A stretch of DNA of 64,000 bases. Source: Trinickia sp. Y13 (GTDB lineage Bacteria > Pseudomonadota > Gammaproteobacteria > Burkholderiales > Burkholderiaceae). Made by a program: the position numbers and the translations under genes. The notes under the pieces were generated by a model. That model worked only from the letters and a program-made list of their open reading frames with translations, searched no databases and was not told where the DNA came from. Where the stretch lies: positions 62,001-126,000 of the forward strand of contig NZ_JAKWFK010000011.1 in assembly GCF_029522115.1 (NCBI RefSeq), written 5' to 3'. Positions 46,156-54,752 of this stretch are shown one piece after another (position 1 is the first letter of the stretch; every line of letters starts with the position of its first letter).

Positions 46156-46470
46156 TCAGCGCGCCGCTGCGGTGTCGGCGGCCAGGGAAGAAACCTGCGG
46201 GCCGAACAGCGCGTCGACGCCGTAAACCTGGGCGAGACTCGCAAGACCGGCCGGCACGTTCAGGATCTCGACGGGCTTGCCCCGCGCCTGAGCTGCGCGG
46301 CGCCATGCCAGCAATACGGCGAGCGCAGACGAATCGAACTGCGCGAGGGCCGCGCAGTCGATCACGGTGGCGCCGGCTTCGATGCGAGCGAGGCCGGCGG
46401 CCAGCGCGGTCGTGGCGCTGGCGTGCGTGAGCGTCGCGCCCGTGGCGAAACGGCTCGGGTCCGTGCTCAT
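46156..46470 (-). CDS. mlaB: STAS-domain protein MlaB
   Basis: 104 aa. A single STAS domain with the DCAALAQFDSSALAVLLAW core, including the conserved Asp-Ser-Ser stretch of MlaB, and KPVEILNVP. MlaB binds the ATPase MlaF and stabilises the inner-membrane MlaFEDB complex. Its ATG overlaps the mlaC stop (ATGA). Last mla gene of the operon. Confidence 0.87.
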   Translation of the reverse strand: MSTDPSRFATGATLTHASATTALAAGLARIEAGATVIDCAALAQFDSSALAVLLAWRRAAQARGKPVEILNVPAGLASLAQVYGVDALFGPQVSSLAADTAAAR

Positions 46471-47102
46471 GACGGTTGCTTTCCCGCGGCGAGCTGCTCG
46501 TTGCGCTGCGTGAGGAACTGCAGCAGGCCATCGACGCCGCCTTGGTTGATCTTTTCCGCGAACTGCTGCTGATACGCCTGGATCAGCCATGCGCCGGCAA
46601 CGTTCAGATCGTAGACCTTCCAACCCTGGGCCGTCTTATACAGACGATAGTCGAGCTCGACGGGCTGGCCATTGTTCATGACCACCGAGCGCACGACCAC
46701 GTCCGTCGCCCCCGGATCGGCACGGAACGGCTTGAATTGCACGGTCTGATCGCGCACCTGCGAGAGCGCGCCCGAATACGTGCGGATCAAGAGCATCTTG
46801 AATTGCTCGACCATTTGGTTTTGTTGTTGCGGCGTCGCCTGCCGCCAGGCGCGGCCCATCGCGAGCTGGGTCGTGCGGCGGAAGTCCGTGTACGGCAGGA
46901 TCTTCTCGTTCACGACCTGCGTGATCTTGTTGATGTCGCCGTTCTTGATGCTCGCGTCGCTCTTGATCTGGTCGAGCACTTGCCCCGTCACCGTCTTGAT
47001 CATGTTCTCGGGCGAACTGGTGTCGACCGATTGCGCGAAAGCGCCGCTAGCGAAAGAAAGCAACCCGGAAACCAAAGCTATCCAAAAGAATTTTTTCATC
47101 AT
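46467..47102 (-). CDS. mlaC: Periplasmic phospholipid carrier MlaC
   Basis: 211 aa with a signal peptide (to about ASGAFA, residue 23). The MlaC/Ttg2D family pattern follows: ILPYTDFRRTTQLAMGRAWR, YSGALSQVRDQTV, VVRSVVMNNGQPVELDYRL and WKVYDLNVAGAWLIQAYQQQF (in part). It shuttles phospholipid between MlaA at the outer membrane and MlaD at the inner membrane. Confidence 0.93.
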   Translation of the reverse strand: MMKKFFWIALVSGLLSFASGAFAQSVDTSSPENMIKTVTGQVLDQIKSDASIKNGDINKITQVVNEKILPYTDFRRTTQLAMGRAWRQATPQQQNQMVEQFKMLLIRTYSGALSQVRDQTVQFKPFRADPGATDVVVRSVVMNNGQPVELDYRLYKTAQGWKVYDLNVAGAWLIQAYQQQFAEKINQGGVDGLLQFLTQRNEQLAAGKQPS

Positions 47103-47227
47103 CGATCCTTAAATTTCGAGGAACCCGAATTCGAGCACACCATGCCATGCAAGTTCGAGGCCGGTCCATCCCCGCGCGGCAACAGTCGTTTCGAATCGTT
47201 ACTGCGCCAAGCGCTGCCTCGCACCGC

Positions 47228-48196
47228 TCAGCGCGGCAAATGAATGCCCGGGAACCCGCCGCGCGGCGGCACATACTGCTGCCCAGGAACCGTCTGATCT
47301 TCGCTGTTCCCGTCGCCAGCCGGCGCCGATGCTCCGCTCGCCGGCACCGCGGGCGTAGCAGCGGGGCTCGACGTTGCGGCCGGACCGGAGGCGGCACCCG
47401 CAGCGGAAGCCGGCGTCGCGCTCGAAGCCGCGGCAGCCGCTCCCGCAGCGTCCGATGCGCCGTCGTCGTACTTCGGCAGCGAATCGTCGTAGTTGGGCAA
47501 CGCCTCCGAACCGTCGGCGCCCGAAATCAGGAACCGGCGACGCTGCAAATAGGCGTTGCGAATGAACGAGTATTTGTCGATCGCCGCACCCGATAGGACA
47601 TCGACCGTCGTCAGCAGATTGGCCCGGGTATTCACGAGGTTGAGGCCGTACAGCGCCCACGTGACGCTCGACGGCTGAATGTAGCTGAGCGGATTGCCAT
47701 AGTAATCGACGGCAAGCCCCGTCGCATCGCGCATCGTGCTCGGCCCGAGCAGCGGCAAAACGAGGTACGGCCCCGACGGCACGCCGTAGTGACCGAGCGT
47801 CACGCCGAAATCGGACGAATGCTTCGGCAACTTGGCCAGCGTCGCAACGTCGAAGAGGCCACCGACGCCGAACACCGAGTTGATGACCACGCGCATGATA
47901 TCGCCCACGCCGTCGGCGATCTTCAATTGCAGCAGTTCGTTCGCGGCAATGTAGACATCGCCCACGTTCGAAAAGAAGTTGGTCACGCTCGAGCGCACCG
48001 GCTTCGGCACCGCCCATTTATAGCCCTTGGCCACCGGCTTGAGCGCGTATGTATCGACCGTGTCGTTGAATTTGAAGACGGTCCGGTTCAGCCCCTCGAG
48101 CGGATCGCCCGGCGTCGGCGTCTGGACGGACGCACAGCCGGTCAATGCCGCAATGGCCAGAGCAAGCGTCGCGTTTCTGGCGCGCGTGGTTCGCAT
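47228..48196 (-). CDS. mlaA: Outer-membrane lipoprotein MlaA (VacJ) with a long Ala/Pro tail
   Basis: 322 aa from the ATG at 48196. Lipobox LTGC (Cys21). The MlaA core (about 30-235) has DPLEGLNRTVFKFND, VGDVYIAANELLQ, FGVTLGHYGVPSGPYLVLP and GPSTMRDATG. After residue about 247 comes an Ala/Ser/Pro-rich low-complexity tail of about 60 residues ending in PPRGGFPGIHLPR. MlaA removes misplaced phospholipid from the outer leaflet. Unlike E. coli, the gene lies inside the mla operon, between mlaD and mlaC. Confidence 0.92.
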   Translation of the reverse strand: MRTTRARNATLALAIAALTGCASVQTPTPGDPLEGLNRTVFKFNDTVDTYALKPVAKGYKWAVPKPVRSSVTNFFSNVGDVYIAANELLQLKIADGVGDIMRVVINSVFGVGGLFDVATLAKLPKHSSDFGVTLGHYGVPSGPYLVLPLLGPSTMRDATGLAVDYYGNPLSYIQPSSVTWALYGLNLVNTRANLLTTVDVLSGAAIDKYSFIRNAYLQRRRFLISGADGSEALPNYDDSLPKYDDGASDAAGAAAAASSATPASAAGAASGPAATSSPAATPAVPASGASAPAGDGNSEDQTVPGQQYVPPRGGFPGIHLPR

Positions 48197-48233
48197 TATT
48201 GTTCTCCGTTGGCTCTCACTGTCTGTGATTCGT

Positions 48234-48800
48234 TCAGCTGCCTGCGCTAGCCGCTGCCGGCGAGCTAGCCGCCGGTGCGCTCGGCGCGGGCGTGCTCGGC
48301 GCCGCGGCGGGCGCGCTGGGCGCCGGAGCGGCTTTGGCGCTGCCCGCATCGGCGGCTTTGCTGTAAAGGAATTGTCCGATGAGGTTTTCGAGCACGATGG
48401 CCGATTGCGTCATCGAAATGGTGTCGCCGGCCTTGAGCATTTCGCTGTCGCCGCCGGCCTCGAGCCCGATGTATTGCTCGCCGAGTAACCCCGAGGTCAG
48501 GATCTTCGCCGAAGAGTCCTTCGGAAACGGATATTGCTTGTCGATATCGATCGTGACGAGCGCCTGATAGGTGTTCGTATCGAAGCCGATGGACGACACC
48601 CGGCCGACCACGACGCCCGCGCTCTTCACGGGCGCACGCACCTTCAAGCCGCCGATATTGTCGAACTTGAGTTTGACGGGATAGGTCGCTTGGAACGACA
48701 GCGAGCTCATGTTGCCGACCTTGAGCGCGAGAAACAGCACGGCGATCAAACCCAGCACCACGAACAAGCCGACCCAAAAGTCGAGAACAGTCTTTTTCAT
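48234..48800 (-). CDS. mlaD: Inner-membrane lipid-binding protein MlaD
   Basis: 188 aa. One membrane helix (about 7-27) and an MCE domain (about 38-145): NIGGLKVRAPVKSAGVVVGRV, SSAKILTSGLLGEQYIGLE. The C-terminal helical region (VLENLIGQFLYSKAA) forms the hydrophobic pore in the hexamer. Residues 149-188 are Ala/Pro/Ser-rich low complexity. Part of the MlaFEDB complex. Confidence 0.93.
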   Translation of the reverse strand: MKKTVLDFWVGLFVVLGLIAVLFLALKVGNMSSLSFQATYPVKLKFDNIGGLKVRAPVKSAGVVVGRVSSIGFDTNTYQALVTIDIDKQYPFPKDSSAKILTSGLLGEQYIGLEAGGDSEMLKAGDTISMTQSAIVLENLIGQFLYSKAADAGSAKAAPAPSAPAAAPSTPAPSAPAASSPAAASAGS

Positions 48801-48897
48801 CGTCATTCCAAAAGACAACAAATAGAGAATCGCGCAACGCCGAGACAGCGCCACTTGCGGCGAACACGCTCCGCGCGCGGCGCTGTCGCCGAAAGTG

Positions 48898-49665
48898 TCA
48901 GCTGAACATCAGCGCGGTCAGCAAGAAATCGAGCCCGAGCACCGCGAGCGACGCGAACACGACCGTGCGCGTCGTCGCGAGCGACACGCCTTCGGGCGTC
49001 GCCTTGGCCTCGTAGCCTTGATACAGTGCGATGAAGGTCACCGCGAAACCGAAAACGATGCTCTTGACGACGCCGTTGCCGACATCGCTCCAGACATCGA
49101 CGCCCGCTTGCATTTGCGCCCAGAACGCGCCGGCATCGACATTGATCAGCAGCACGCCCACGACATAGCCCCCGAGCACCCCCACCGCGCTAAAGATCGC
49201 GGCGAGTATCGGCATGGCGATGATCCCAGCCCACATCCGCGGCGCAAGCACGGTGGCGATCGGGTCCACCGCCATCATTTCCAGCGCCGTCAATTGTTCG
49301 CCGGCTTTCATGAGGCCAATCTCGGCCGTCAGCGAAGTCCCGGCCCGCCCGGCGAACAGCAGCGCGGTCACGACCGGCCCGAGCTCGCGCACGAGCGAGA
49401 GTGCGACGAGCAGCCCCAACGCCTGCTCGGAGCCGTAGCGATTGAGCGTGTAGTAGCCCTGCAGCCCCAGCACGAAGCCGACGAACAAGCCCGACACCGC
49501 GATGATGATGAACGAATAGTTGCCGACGAAGAAGATTTGCTTGACGACGAGGCTGGGCCGGCGCAACAAACGCAGCCCCTCGAGCACGACGCGCAGGAAG
49601 AGCCGCGTGGCGTAGCCCGTTCGCACGACGCGGCCGATGACCCAATGTCCCAGTGCGCTGATCAT
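48898..49665 (-). CDS. mlaE: Lipid-transport ABC permease MlaE
   Basis: 255 aa with the MlaE/YrbE pattern: QIFFVGNYSFIIIAVSGLFVG (in part), LGPVVTALLFAGRAGTSLTAEIGLMK and LEMMAVDPI, which are conserved family signatures. Five to six hydrophobic segments. Its GTG/ATG start overlaps the mlaF stop (ATGA). Confidence 0.94.
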   Translation of the reverse strand: MISALGHWVIGRVVRTGYATRLFLRVVLEGLRLLRRPSLVVKQIFFVGNYSFIIIAVSGLFVGFVLGLQGYYTLNRYGSEQALGLLVALSLVRELGPVVTALLFAGRAGTSLTAEIGLMKAGEQLTALEMMAVDPIATVLAPRMWAGIIAMPILAAIFSAVGVLGGYVVGVLLINVDAGAFWAQMQAGVDVWSDVGNGVVKSIVFGFAVTFIALYQGYEAKATPEGVSLATTRTVVFASLAVLGLDFLLTALMFS

Positions 49666-50486
49666 GTCCGCTCTCCCAAGCCGAAATCGGCCGCGAGCGT
49701 CGCTTGCGCCGGATAGTGGAAGCGGAACGGGCCGTCCGGGGCCCCGTCGATGAACTGCCGCACGGTCGGATCGACCGATTCGCGCAACTGCGCGGGCGTG
49801 CCCTGCGCAAGCACCGTTCCGTTCGCCAAGAAGTAGACGTAATCGGCAATCGCGAACGATTCCGGCACATCGTGCGTGACGAGAATCGAGGTGGCGCCCA
49901 GCGCCTGGTTCAACGTGCGGATCAGGTTCGCCGTGATGCCGAGCGAAATCGGATCGAGCCCCGCGAACGGTTCGTCGTACATGATCAATTCGGGATCGAG
50001 TGCGATTGCACGGGCCAGCGCCACGCGCCGCGCCATGCCGCCCGATATTTGGGAGGGCGCGAGATCGCGCGCCCCGCGCAGCCCCACGGCGTTCAGTTTC
50101 ATGAGCACGAGGTCGCGGATCAGCGCTTCGGGCAGCTCGGTGTGCTCGCGCAGCGCGAAGGCGACGTTCTCGAACACCGACATATCGGTAAACAGCGCCC
50201 CGAACTGGAACAGCATGCCCATCTTGCGACGCATGGCATAAAGGCCTTCGCGCGTTTGCTTGGCGACGTCGCGGCCCTCGAACAGGACCTCGCCGCGACG
50301 CGCGCGCTCGAGCCCGCCGATCAACCGCAGCACCGTCGTCTTGCCGCCGCCGGAGCCGCCCATGACGGCCACGACCTGGCCGCGGCCGAAGCGCATGCTC
50401 AGGTTCGAGAGGACAAGACGGTCTTCGCCATAGCCGAAATCGACGTTGCGAAGCTCTAAGATGGGCTCGGAGGATGAAGGCGGCAC
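49662..50486 (-). CDS. mlaF: Lipid-transport ABC ATPase MlaF
   Basis: 274 aa. Walker A GGSGGGKTT, Q-loop LFQFGALFTDM, an unusual signature ISGGMARRVALARA, Walker B ELIMYDEPFAGLDP and the switch His in LVTHDVPE. This signature and the GALF segment are typical of MlaF. First gene of the mla run. About 100 bases separate it from thiE, which is the probable promoter region for the operon. Confidence 0.93.
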   Translation of the reverse strand: MPPSSSEPILELRNVDFGYGEDRLVLSNLSMRFGRGQVVAVMGGSGGGKTTVLRLIGGLERARRGEVLFEGRDVAKQTREGLYAMRRKMGMLFQFGALFTDMSVFENVAFALREHTELPEALIRDLVLMKLNAVGLRGARDLAPSQISGGMARRVALARAIALDPELIMYDEPFAGLDPISLGITANLIRTLNQALGATSILVTHDVPESFAIADYVYFLANGTVLAQGTPAQLRESVDPTVRQFIDGAPDGPFRFHYPAQATLAADFGLGERT

Positions 50487-50590
50487 GAAGCGGACAGTCC
50501 TGTTACGCGTTTACGCGGAAGCGGAATTATAGGGCCTCAGCCGCAACGCTGTCGTGACGTCGCCGTTACCGCCTGGACAACGCTCTGTTG

Positions 50591-51700
50591 CTAAGCGCCA
50601 AACGCCCGCTGCAATTCGGCGATCGCGCGCGCCAGATCGGGCGCCGCGGTGACCGCGCTCACCAGCGCCGCGCTACCCACGCCGGTGGCCGCAACCGCTG
50701 GCAGCCGCGCCAAATCGATGCCGCCGATGGCGACGAGCGGCACGTGCTCGCCCAACAGGCGCACGTAGCGTTCGAGCCGGGCAAGCCCCTGCGGCGCGGT
50801 CGGGACCGTCTTGGTGCCGGTCGGGAACACGGCGCCGAAAGCCAGGTAGCTAGGCCGAAAGTGAAGCGCGCGCAACATTTCGTAATACCCGTGGGTCGAC
50901 AATCCGAGCCGCATTCCCGATTGCAAGATCGCCGAGATATCGGCCGCCTCTAGCACCTCTAGATCTTCCTGCCCCAAATGCACGCCGTATGCGCCGGCCT
51001 GCGCCGCTTCGCGCCAATGATCGTTGATGAAAACGCAGGCGCCATGCCGGCGGCCGGCCGCCACGGCCCGTCCGATCTCGGTGGCCAGTTGCTCGGGCGT
51101 CGCATCCTTCAGACGCAACTGCACGGTCCTCACCCCTAACGCCAGGACTCGTTCGACCCACTGCGCGCTCGGCACCACCGGATAAAGCCCGAGCCGCCGC
51201 TCGCATGCGGGAAACGGCTGCGACGGCGCGCGAGGCAACCCTGCGACGCGCGGGAAACGCGACAAATCGACCGGCCATGCGTCCTCGCCTCGCGTCTCGT
51301 CGCCGTCGCGCCAGGCGAGCGCGAGCACCAACGCATCGTGCGGCTCGAAGCCGCAGTCTAGAAACGCAGCCAGCGCCGCGAGCCAATCCTCGGCAAGCGT
51401 CCCTTCGAAGGCGTAGCGCGCCCCGGTGGCGGTCTTCAACGCGACCTTGCCCGCATCCGCCTCGATGAGGCTTGCACCGGCGGCCCGCCACGCTTGCGCT
51501 GCCTGCACGTCGGCCGCCGCACCGATCACGACGATCAGGTCACTCGCTCGCGCCGTATCGGGCGGCGCGAGGCAAACGCGCCAATCGACGCGCGCACGTG
51601 GCCAATCGCCCAGCCGCGCACGGATGCGCTCGGCCGCTTCGATCAGTTCGTCGGCGGGGGGCCAAAACAAATCGCGATCGGCAAAAGCGAGGGTTCTCAT
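50591..51700 (-). CDS. thiE: Thiamine-phosphate synthase with an N-terminal extension
   Basis: 369 aa, against about 210 for ordinary ThiE. The ThiE domain starts near residue 168 (GLYPVVPS) and includes QLRLKD, INDHWREA, GVHLGQEDL, STHGYYE, FGAVFPTGTK and AIGGID. Residues 1-165 resemble a reduced ThiD (HMP-phosphate kinase) pattern (VVIGAAADVQAAQAW, CGFEPHDALVLALAW) but lack its nucleotide-binding motifs, so activity is doubtful. The domain couples HMP-PP with thiazole phosphate. Last gene of thiOSGE. Confidence 0.9.
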   Translation of the reverse strand: MRTLAFADRDLFWPPADELIEAAERIRARLGDWPRARVDWRVCLAPPDTARASDLIVVIGAAADVQAAQAWRAAGASLIEADAGKVALKTATGARYAFEGTLAEDWLAALAAFLDCGFEPHDALVLALAWRDGDETRGEDAWPVDLSRFPRVAGLPRAPSQPFPACERRLGLYPVVPSAQWVERVLALGVRTVQLRLKDATPEQLATEIGRAVAAGRRHGACVFINDHWREAAQAGAYGVHLGQEDLEVLEAADISAILQSGMRLGLSTHGYYEMLRALHFRPSYLAFGAVFPTGTKTVPTAPQGLARLERYVRLLGEHVPLVAIGGIDLARLPAVAATGVGSAALVSAVTAAPDLARAIAELQRAFGA

Positions 51701-51788
51701 GCGCCGCTCCCTGCGCTACACGCGCCAACAGTGTCGCGCCGCCGCGGCCAAGCCGCGCGGCCCGTGCGCGAAAGCGAGCGCGCCGCGC

Positions 51789-52613
51789 TCATTGACCATC
51801 CTGATGCCAGAACGGCATGCCCACGACGGGCGTGCTCGCCTGGGCGCTGTCGCGCTCGGCCATCGGCCCTGCCTGATACGCCTCGCGACCGGCTTGCACC
51901 GCTTGCGCGAAGGCGTGCGCCATCGCCGCCGGGAGCGTCGCTTGGGAGACCGCCGTATTGAGCAGCACGCCGTCGAAACCCCACTCCATGACCTGGCACG
52001 CGTGCGATGGCACGCCCAACCCGGCATCGACGATCAAGGGCACATCGGGCAGGCGCTCGCGCAGCACGCGCAGCCCATAGGGATTGACGACGCCCTTGCC
52101 CGTGCCGATGGGCGCGCCCCACGGCATCAACGCTTCGCATCCGGCGTCGAGCAGTCTGCGGCCGATCACCAGATCCTCGGTGCAATACGGCAGCACTTTG
52201 AATCCGTCTTTGACGAGCCGCGCTGCCGCTTCGATCAAGCCGACCGGATCGGGCTGCAGCGTGTAATCGTCGCCGATCAGCTCGAGCTTGATCCAGTCGG
52301 TTTCGAACACTTCGCGCGCCATATGCGCCGTCGTGACGGCTTCGGCCACGCTCTGGCAACCGGCCGTATTGGGCAAGAGCGGCACGCCGCGGGCCTTGAG
52401 CAAATCGAAGAAGCCGGCTTCGGCCGTCTGCTCGTTCATTTGGCGGCGCAAGGCGATCGTCACCATTCCCGGGCCAGCGGCGTCGATCGCATCGGCCAGC
52501 GACTGCAGGGACGGATAGCGCGACGTGCCGAGCAGGACACGGCTTGCGAAGGTTTCACCATAAAGCGTGAGTGCGTCGGCAGCAGCGGGGACTGTGGGGT
52601 AAGCGGAGGTCAT
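51789..52613 (-). CDS. thiG: Thiazole synthase
   Basis: 274 aa TIM barrel. [21 protein letters not shown] start, [40 protein letters not shown] and NTAVS, with the Schiff-base lysine in the IKLELI segment. It builds the thiazole ring from DXP, the ThiS thiocarboxylate and dehydroglycine. It is 128 bases downstream of thiS. Confidence 0.95.
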   Translation of the reverse strand: MTSAYPTVPAAADALTLYGETFASRVLLGTSRYPSLQSLADAIDAAGPGMVTIALRRQMNEQTAEAGFFDLLKARGVPLLPNTAGCQSVAEAVTTAHMAREVFETDWIKLELIGDDYTLQPDPVGLIEAAARLVKDGFKVLPYCTEDLVIGRRLLDAGCEALMPWGAPIGTGKGVVNPYGLRVLRERLPDVPLIVDAGLGVPSHACQVMEWGFDGVLLNTAVSQATLPAAMAHAFAQAVQAGREAYQAGPMAERDSAQASTPVVGMPFWHQDGQ

Positions 52614-52741
52614 CGGATGTCCTGAAAGGCTCGAATGCTCGTAAGTCGAAAACTAGTTCGATGCTGTGAATCGCGCCGGCCACGCCATCGGCCAGCAAGG
52701 CCTCTGCCTGGCGGTACGCGGCGCGCGGGCCGAGAAGGCGC

Positions 52742-52939
52742 TCAGCCGCCCGCCACCGGATGAACGACGTCGATCCGGTCGCCCGCGCTCAACGTGCGCG
52801 CCGCGTGCTGTCCGCGCGCGACGAATTCGCCGTTGACCGCGACGGCGAACGGCGGGCGCGCGCCGAAGGCGGACAGCGCATCGGCGAGCGTGGCGTGCTC
52901 GGGCAGCGAAAGCGGGGTTTGATTGACTTCGATATCCAT
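52742..52939 (-). CDS. thiS: Sulfur carrier protein ThiS
   Basis: 65 aa with a ubiquitin-like pattern (MDIEVNQTPLSLPEHAT, VNGEFVARGQ, GDRIDVVHPVAGG) and the obligatory C-terminal Gly-Gly that is adenylated and then turned into a thiocarboxylate. It starts 26 bases after thiO. The 128 bases between its stop and thiG hold no gene I can support. Confidence 0.93.
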   Translation of the reverse strand: MDIEVNQTPLSLPEHATLADALSAFGARPPFAVAVNGEFVARGQHAARTLSAGDRIDVVHPVAGG

Positions 52940-52965
52940 GATCGGCGAGACGTTTGGCGAGTTGA

Positions 52966-54147
52966 CTATGACTGCGGGGTCGCTTCGGCCGCGCGCTCGC
53001 GCGACGAGGAGCAATGGAGCATCGACGACCAAGGCGACGTTTCGCGCAGCGCCGCGAATGCTTCGGCATCTTTGCACCGCCCCGCCAACAGCGCCTGCGC
53101 CAGCTCGGCGGCGGTCGCCGACACTTCGGGGGCGATCATATAGCCGTGACGGTAAAGCCCGTTGACGCGCAGCGTGTGCGCGCCGTCCCACATGACGGCG
53201 GGACGATGGTCGGGCAGCGTCGGGCGGCACTGCGTGTTCAATTCGAGGATGCGCGCCTCACCGAACCCAGGGTGAACCGCGAAGGCCGCGCTGAGCAGTT
53301 CCAGCGCCGAACGCACGCTGACGGGCGACATGTCTTCGCCCTCGATCTCGGTGGCGCCAATCACGTAGACGTCGTTCTCTTTGGGGGCGAGGTAAATCGG
53401 ATAGCGCGGATGCAGCAAACGCACCGGCCGCGTCAAACCAATGCCGGGCGCTCTGATGCGCGCCACTTCGCCGCGAATGCCGCGCAAGGCCGGCAGCGCA
53501 GGCTTGGCGCCCAGCCCCCGGCAGTCGATCGTCACGCGCGCGGGCGGCAGCGCCGATTCGTCGATGCTCGTGTGCCAATGCGCCGCGACGCCGCGCTCGG
53601 CGAGCCCAGCGGCCAAGGCGCCCAGCACCTGGCGATTGTCCAACTGGCCCTCCCTCGGCAGCAACCAGCCGCTGGCGAAGCGGCCCGCCAGCGCGGGCTC
53701 GGCGAGCGCGAGCCCGTTCGCGTCGACGGGCGAGACCCCGCCGTCGGCCAGCAACGCCGCCGGCGCATTGGCTCGCATGCGGCGCTCGAACAGCGAAGCT
53801 TCGGCGCGATCGGTGTGATGCCAAACGACGAGCGTGCCGTTCCGTTGGAAGAACACGGGCTCGGGCAAGGCGGCGAGGATGCGCGGCCAGTCGTCGAGCG
53901 AGGCTGCGCCGAGGCCCACGATCAGCGGTTCGGCCACCGCCGCTTCGGCGAGCGGGGCAAGCATCGCGGCGGCGACCCACGCCGCGGACGAGGAACCGGC
54001 CGCGTCGCCGCGCTCGTAAAGGGAAACGCTATGGCCGACCCCGGCCAGGCGCCAAGCAATGAGCCGACCGCACAGCCCGCCGCCAAGAACGGCGAAATCG
54101 GGCGTGGACGGTGCAGCGGGTGAAACGACTGAACAATGAGCGGACAT
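52966..54147 (-). CDS. thiO: Glycine oxidase ThiO
   Basis: 393 aa from the ATG at 54147, with AAGGA upstream. FAD/NAD Rossmann motif VLGGGLCGRLIAWRL with YERGD (about 20-48), the DAO-family substrate part (GLYRHGYMIAPEVS) and CRPTLPDHRP. It oxidises glycine to the imine (dehydroglycine) needed by ThiG in aerobes. First gene behind the TPP riboswitch. The tail after about residue 365 is low in similarity. Confidence 0.9.
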   Translation of the reverse strand: MSAHCSVVSPAAPSTPDFAVLGGGLCGRLIAWRLAGVGHSVSLYERGDAAGSSSAAWVAAAMLAPLAEAAVAEPLIVGLGAASLDDWPRILAALPEPVFFQRNGTLVVWHHTDRAEASLFERRMRANAPAALLADGGVSPVDANGLALAEPALAGRFASGWLLPREGQLDNRQVLGALAAGLAERGVAAHWHTSIDESALPPARVTIDCRGLGAKPALPALRGIRGEVARIRAPGIGLTRPVRLLHPRYPIYLAPKENDVYVIGATEIEGEDMSPVSVRSALELLSAAFAVHPGFGEARILELNTQCRPTLPDHRPAVMWDGAHTLRVNGLYRHGYMIAPEVSATAAELAQALLAGRCKDAEAFAALRETSPWSSMLHCSSSRERAAEATPQS

Positions 54148-54206
54148 CGGATCGATCCTTTTCGTACGGCGGTGCGAACCGCAAACATTCGTACACAAGG
54201 ACGAAA

Positions 54207-54227
54207 CCGGCCGGTGAGGCCGGCCGG
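54207..54227 (-). terminator. Hairpin in the thiO leader, candidate expression platform
   Basis: CCGGCCGG repeats on both sides of a 5-base loop and pairs perfectly. On the minus strand it is followed by TTTCGTCCTT. It lies between the riboswitch and the thiO start, so it could be the terminator that forms when TPP is bound. Confidence 0.6.
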
Positions 54228-54307
54228 ACGCGCGACGTCGGAAAGACGCGGACGCGACCCGGCGGGGAAGGACGATCCGACACGGAGCGTCCCACGCAAA
54301 GCGTTCC

Positions 54308-54422
54308 CGAAACTTCCCGCGCCGGTATTACCCGGATCGGGTGCGAAGGGTCTCTCTCAGCCTCGCGGCGGTACGGCTTGGCGCCATACTGCCCACCTGC
54401 AACGTGCGAAGCACCCCTGTTT
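54308..54422 (-). ncRNA. TPP (THI-box) riboswitch upstream of thiOSGE
   Basis: On the minus strand the leader has the conserved GGGGTGC near 54417, CTGAGAgAGACCC around 54339-54352, and ACCCGATCCGGGTAATACCGGCG followed by GGGAAG near 54310-54340 (given here in parts: GATCCGGGTAATACCGGC). These are the THI-box invariant segments in the right order. It should reduce thi gene expression when thiamine pyrophosphate is plentiful. The variable P3 arm holds an extra stem-like segment (about 54360-54410). Confidence 0.92.
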
Positions 54423-54752
54423 CGTCGTCGGTCATTAGACCATAAAAGCCCAAGCGGCCGCAAACGCCCGGCGGCCGCGACAGGCCTTTGCGAGCGCATC
54501 GATTCAGGGGCAAGATGCCGGTCGAGCGCCTCGTCGCCGCGCTCTGGCACAATGTCCCATCGCCCGCTCCGCCGGGCGCGAGCCGGATGCGGCACGTGTT
54601 CTGCCTGCACCCGTCGTTAAGACTGTTTTAAGAGGCGCGGGCAACAATGCGCGGCAATCGAGCGCACCTTGCGGCGTGACGCGCAACGGCACTGCGCCCG
54701 TACAACCGGCCAGCTTACGCACGATGCTTTCCGCTTTCCCTACGACAATACT

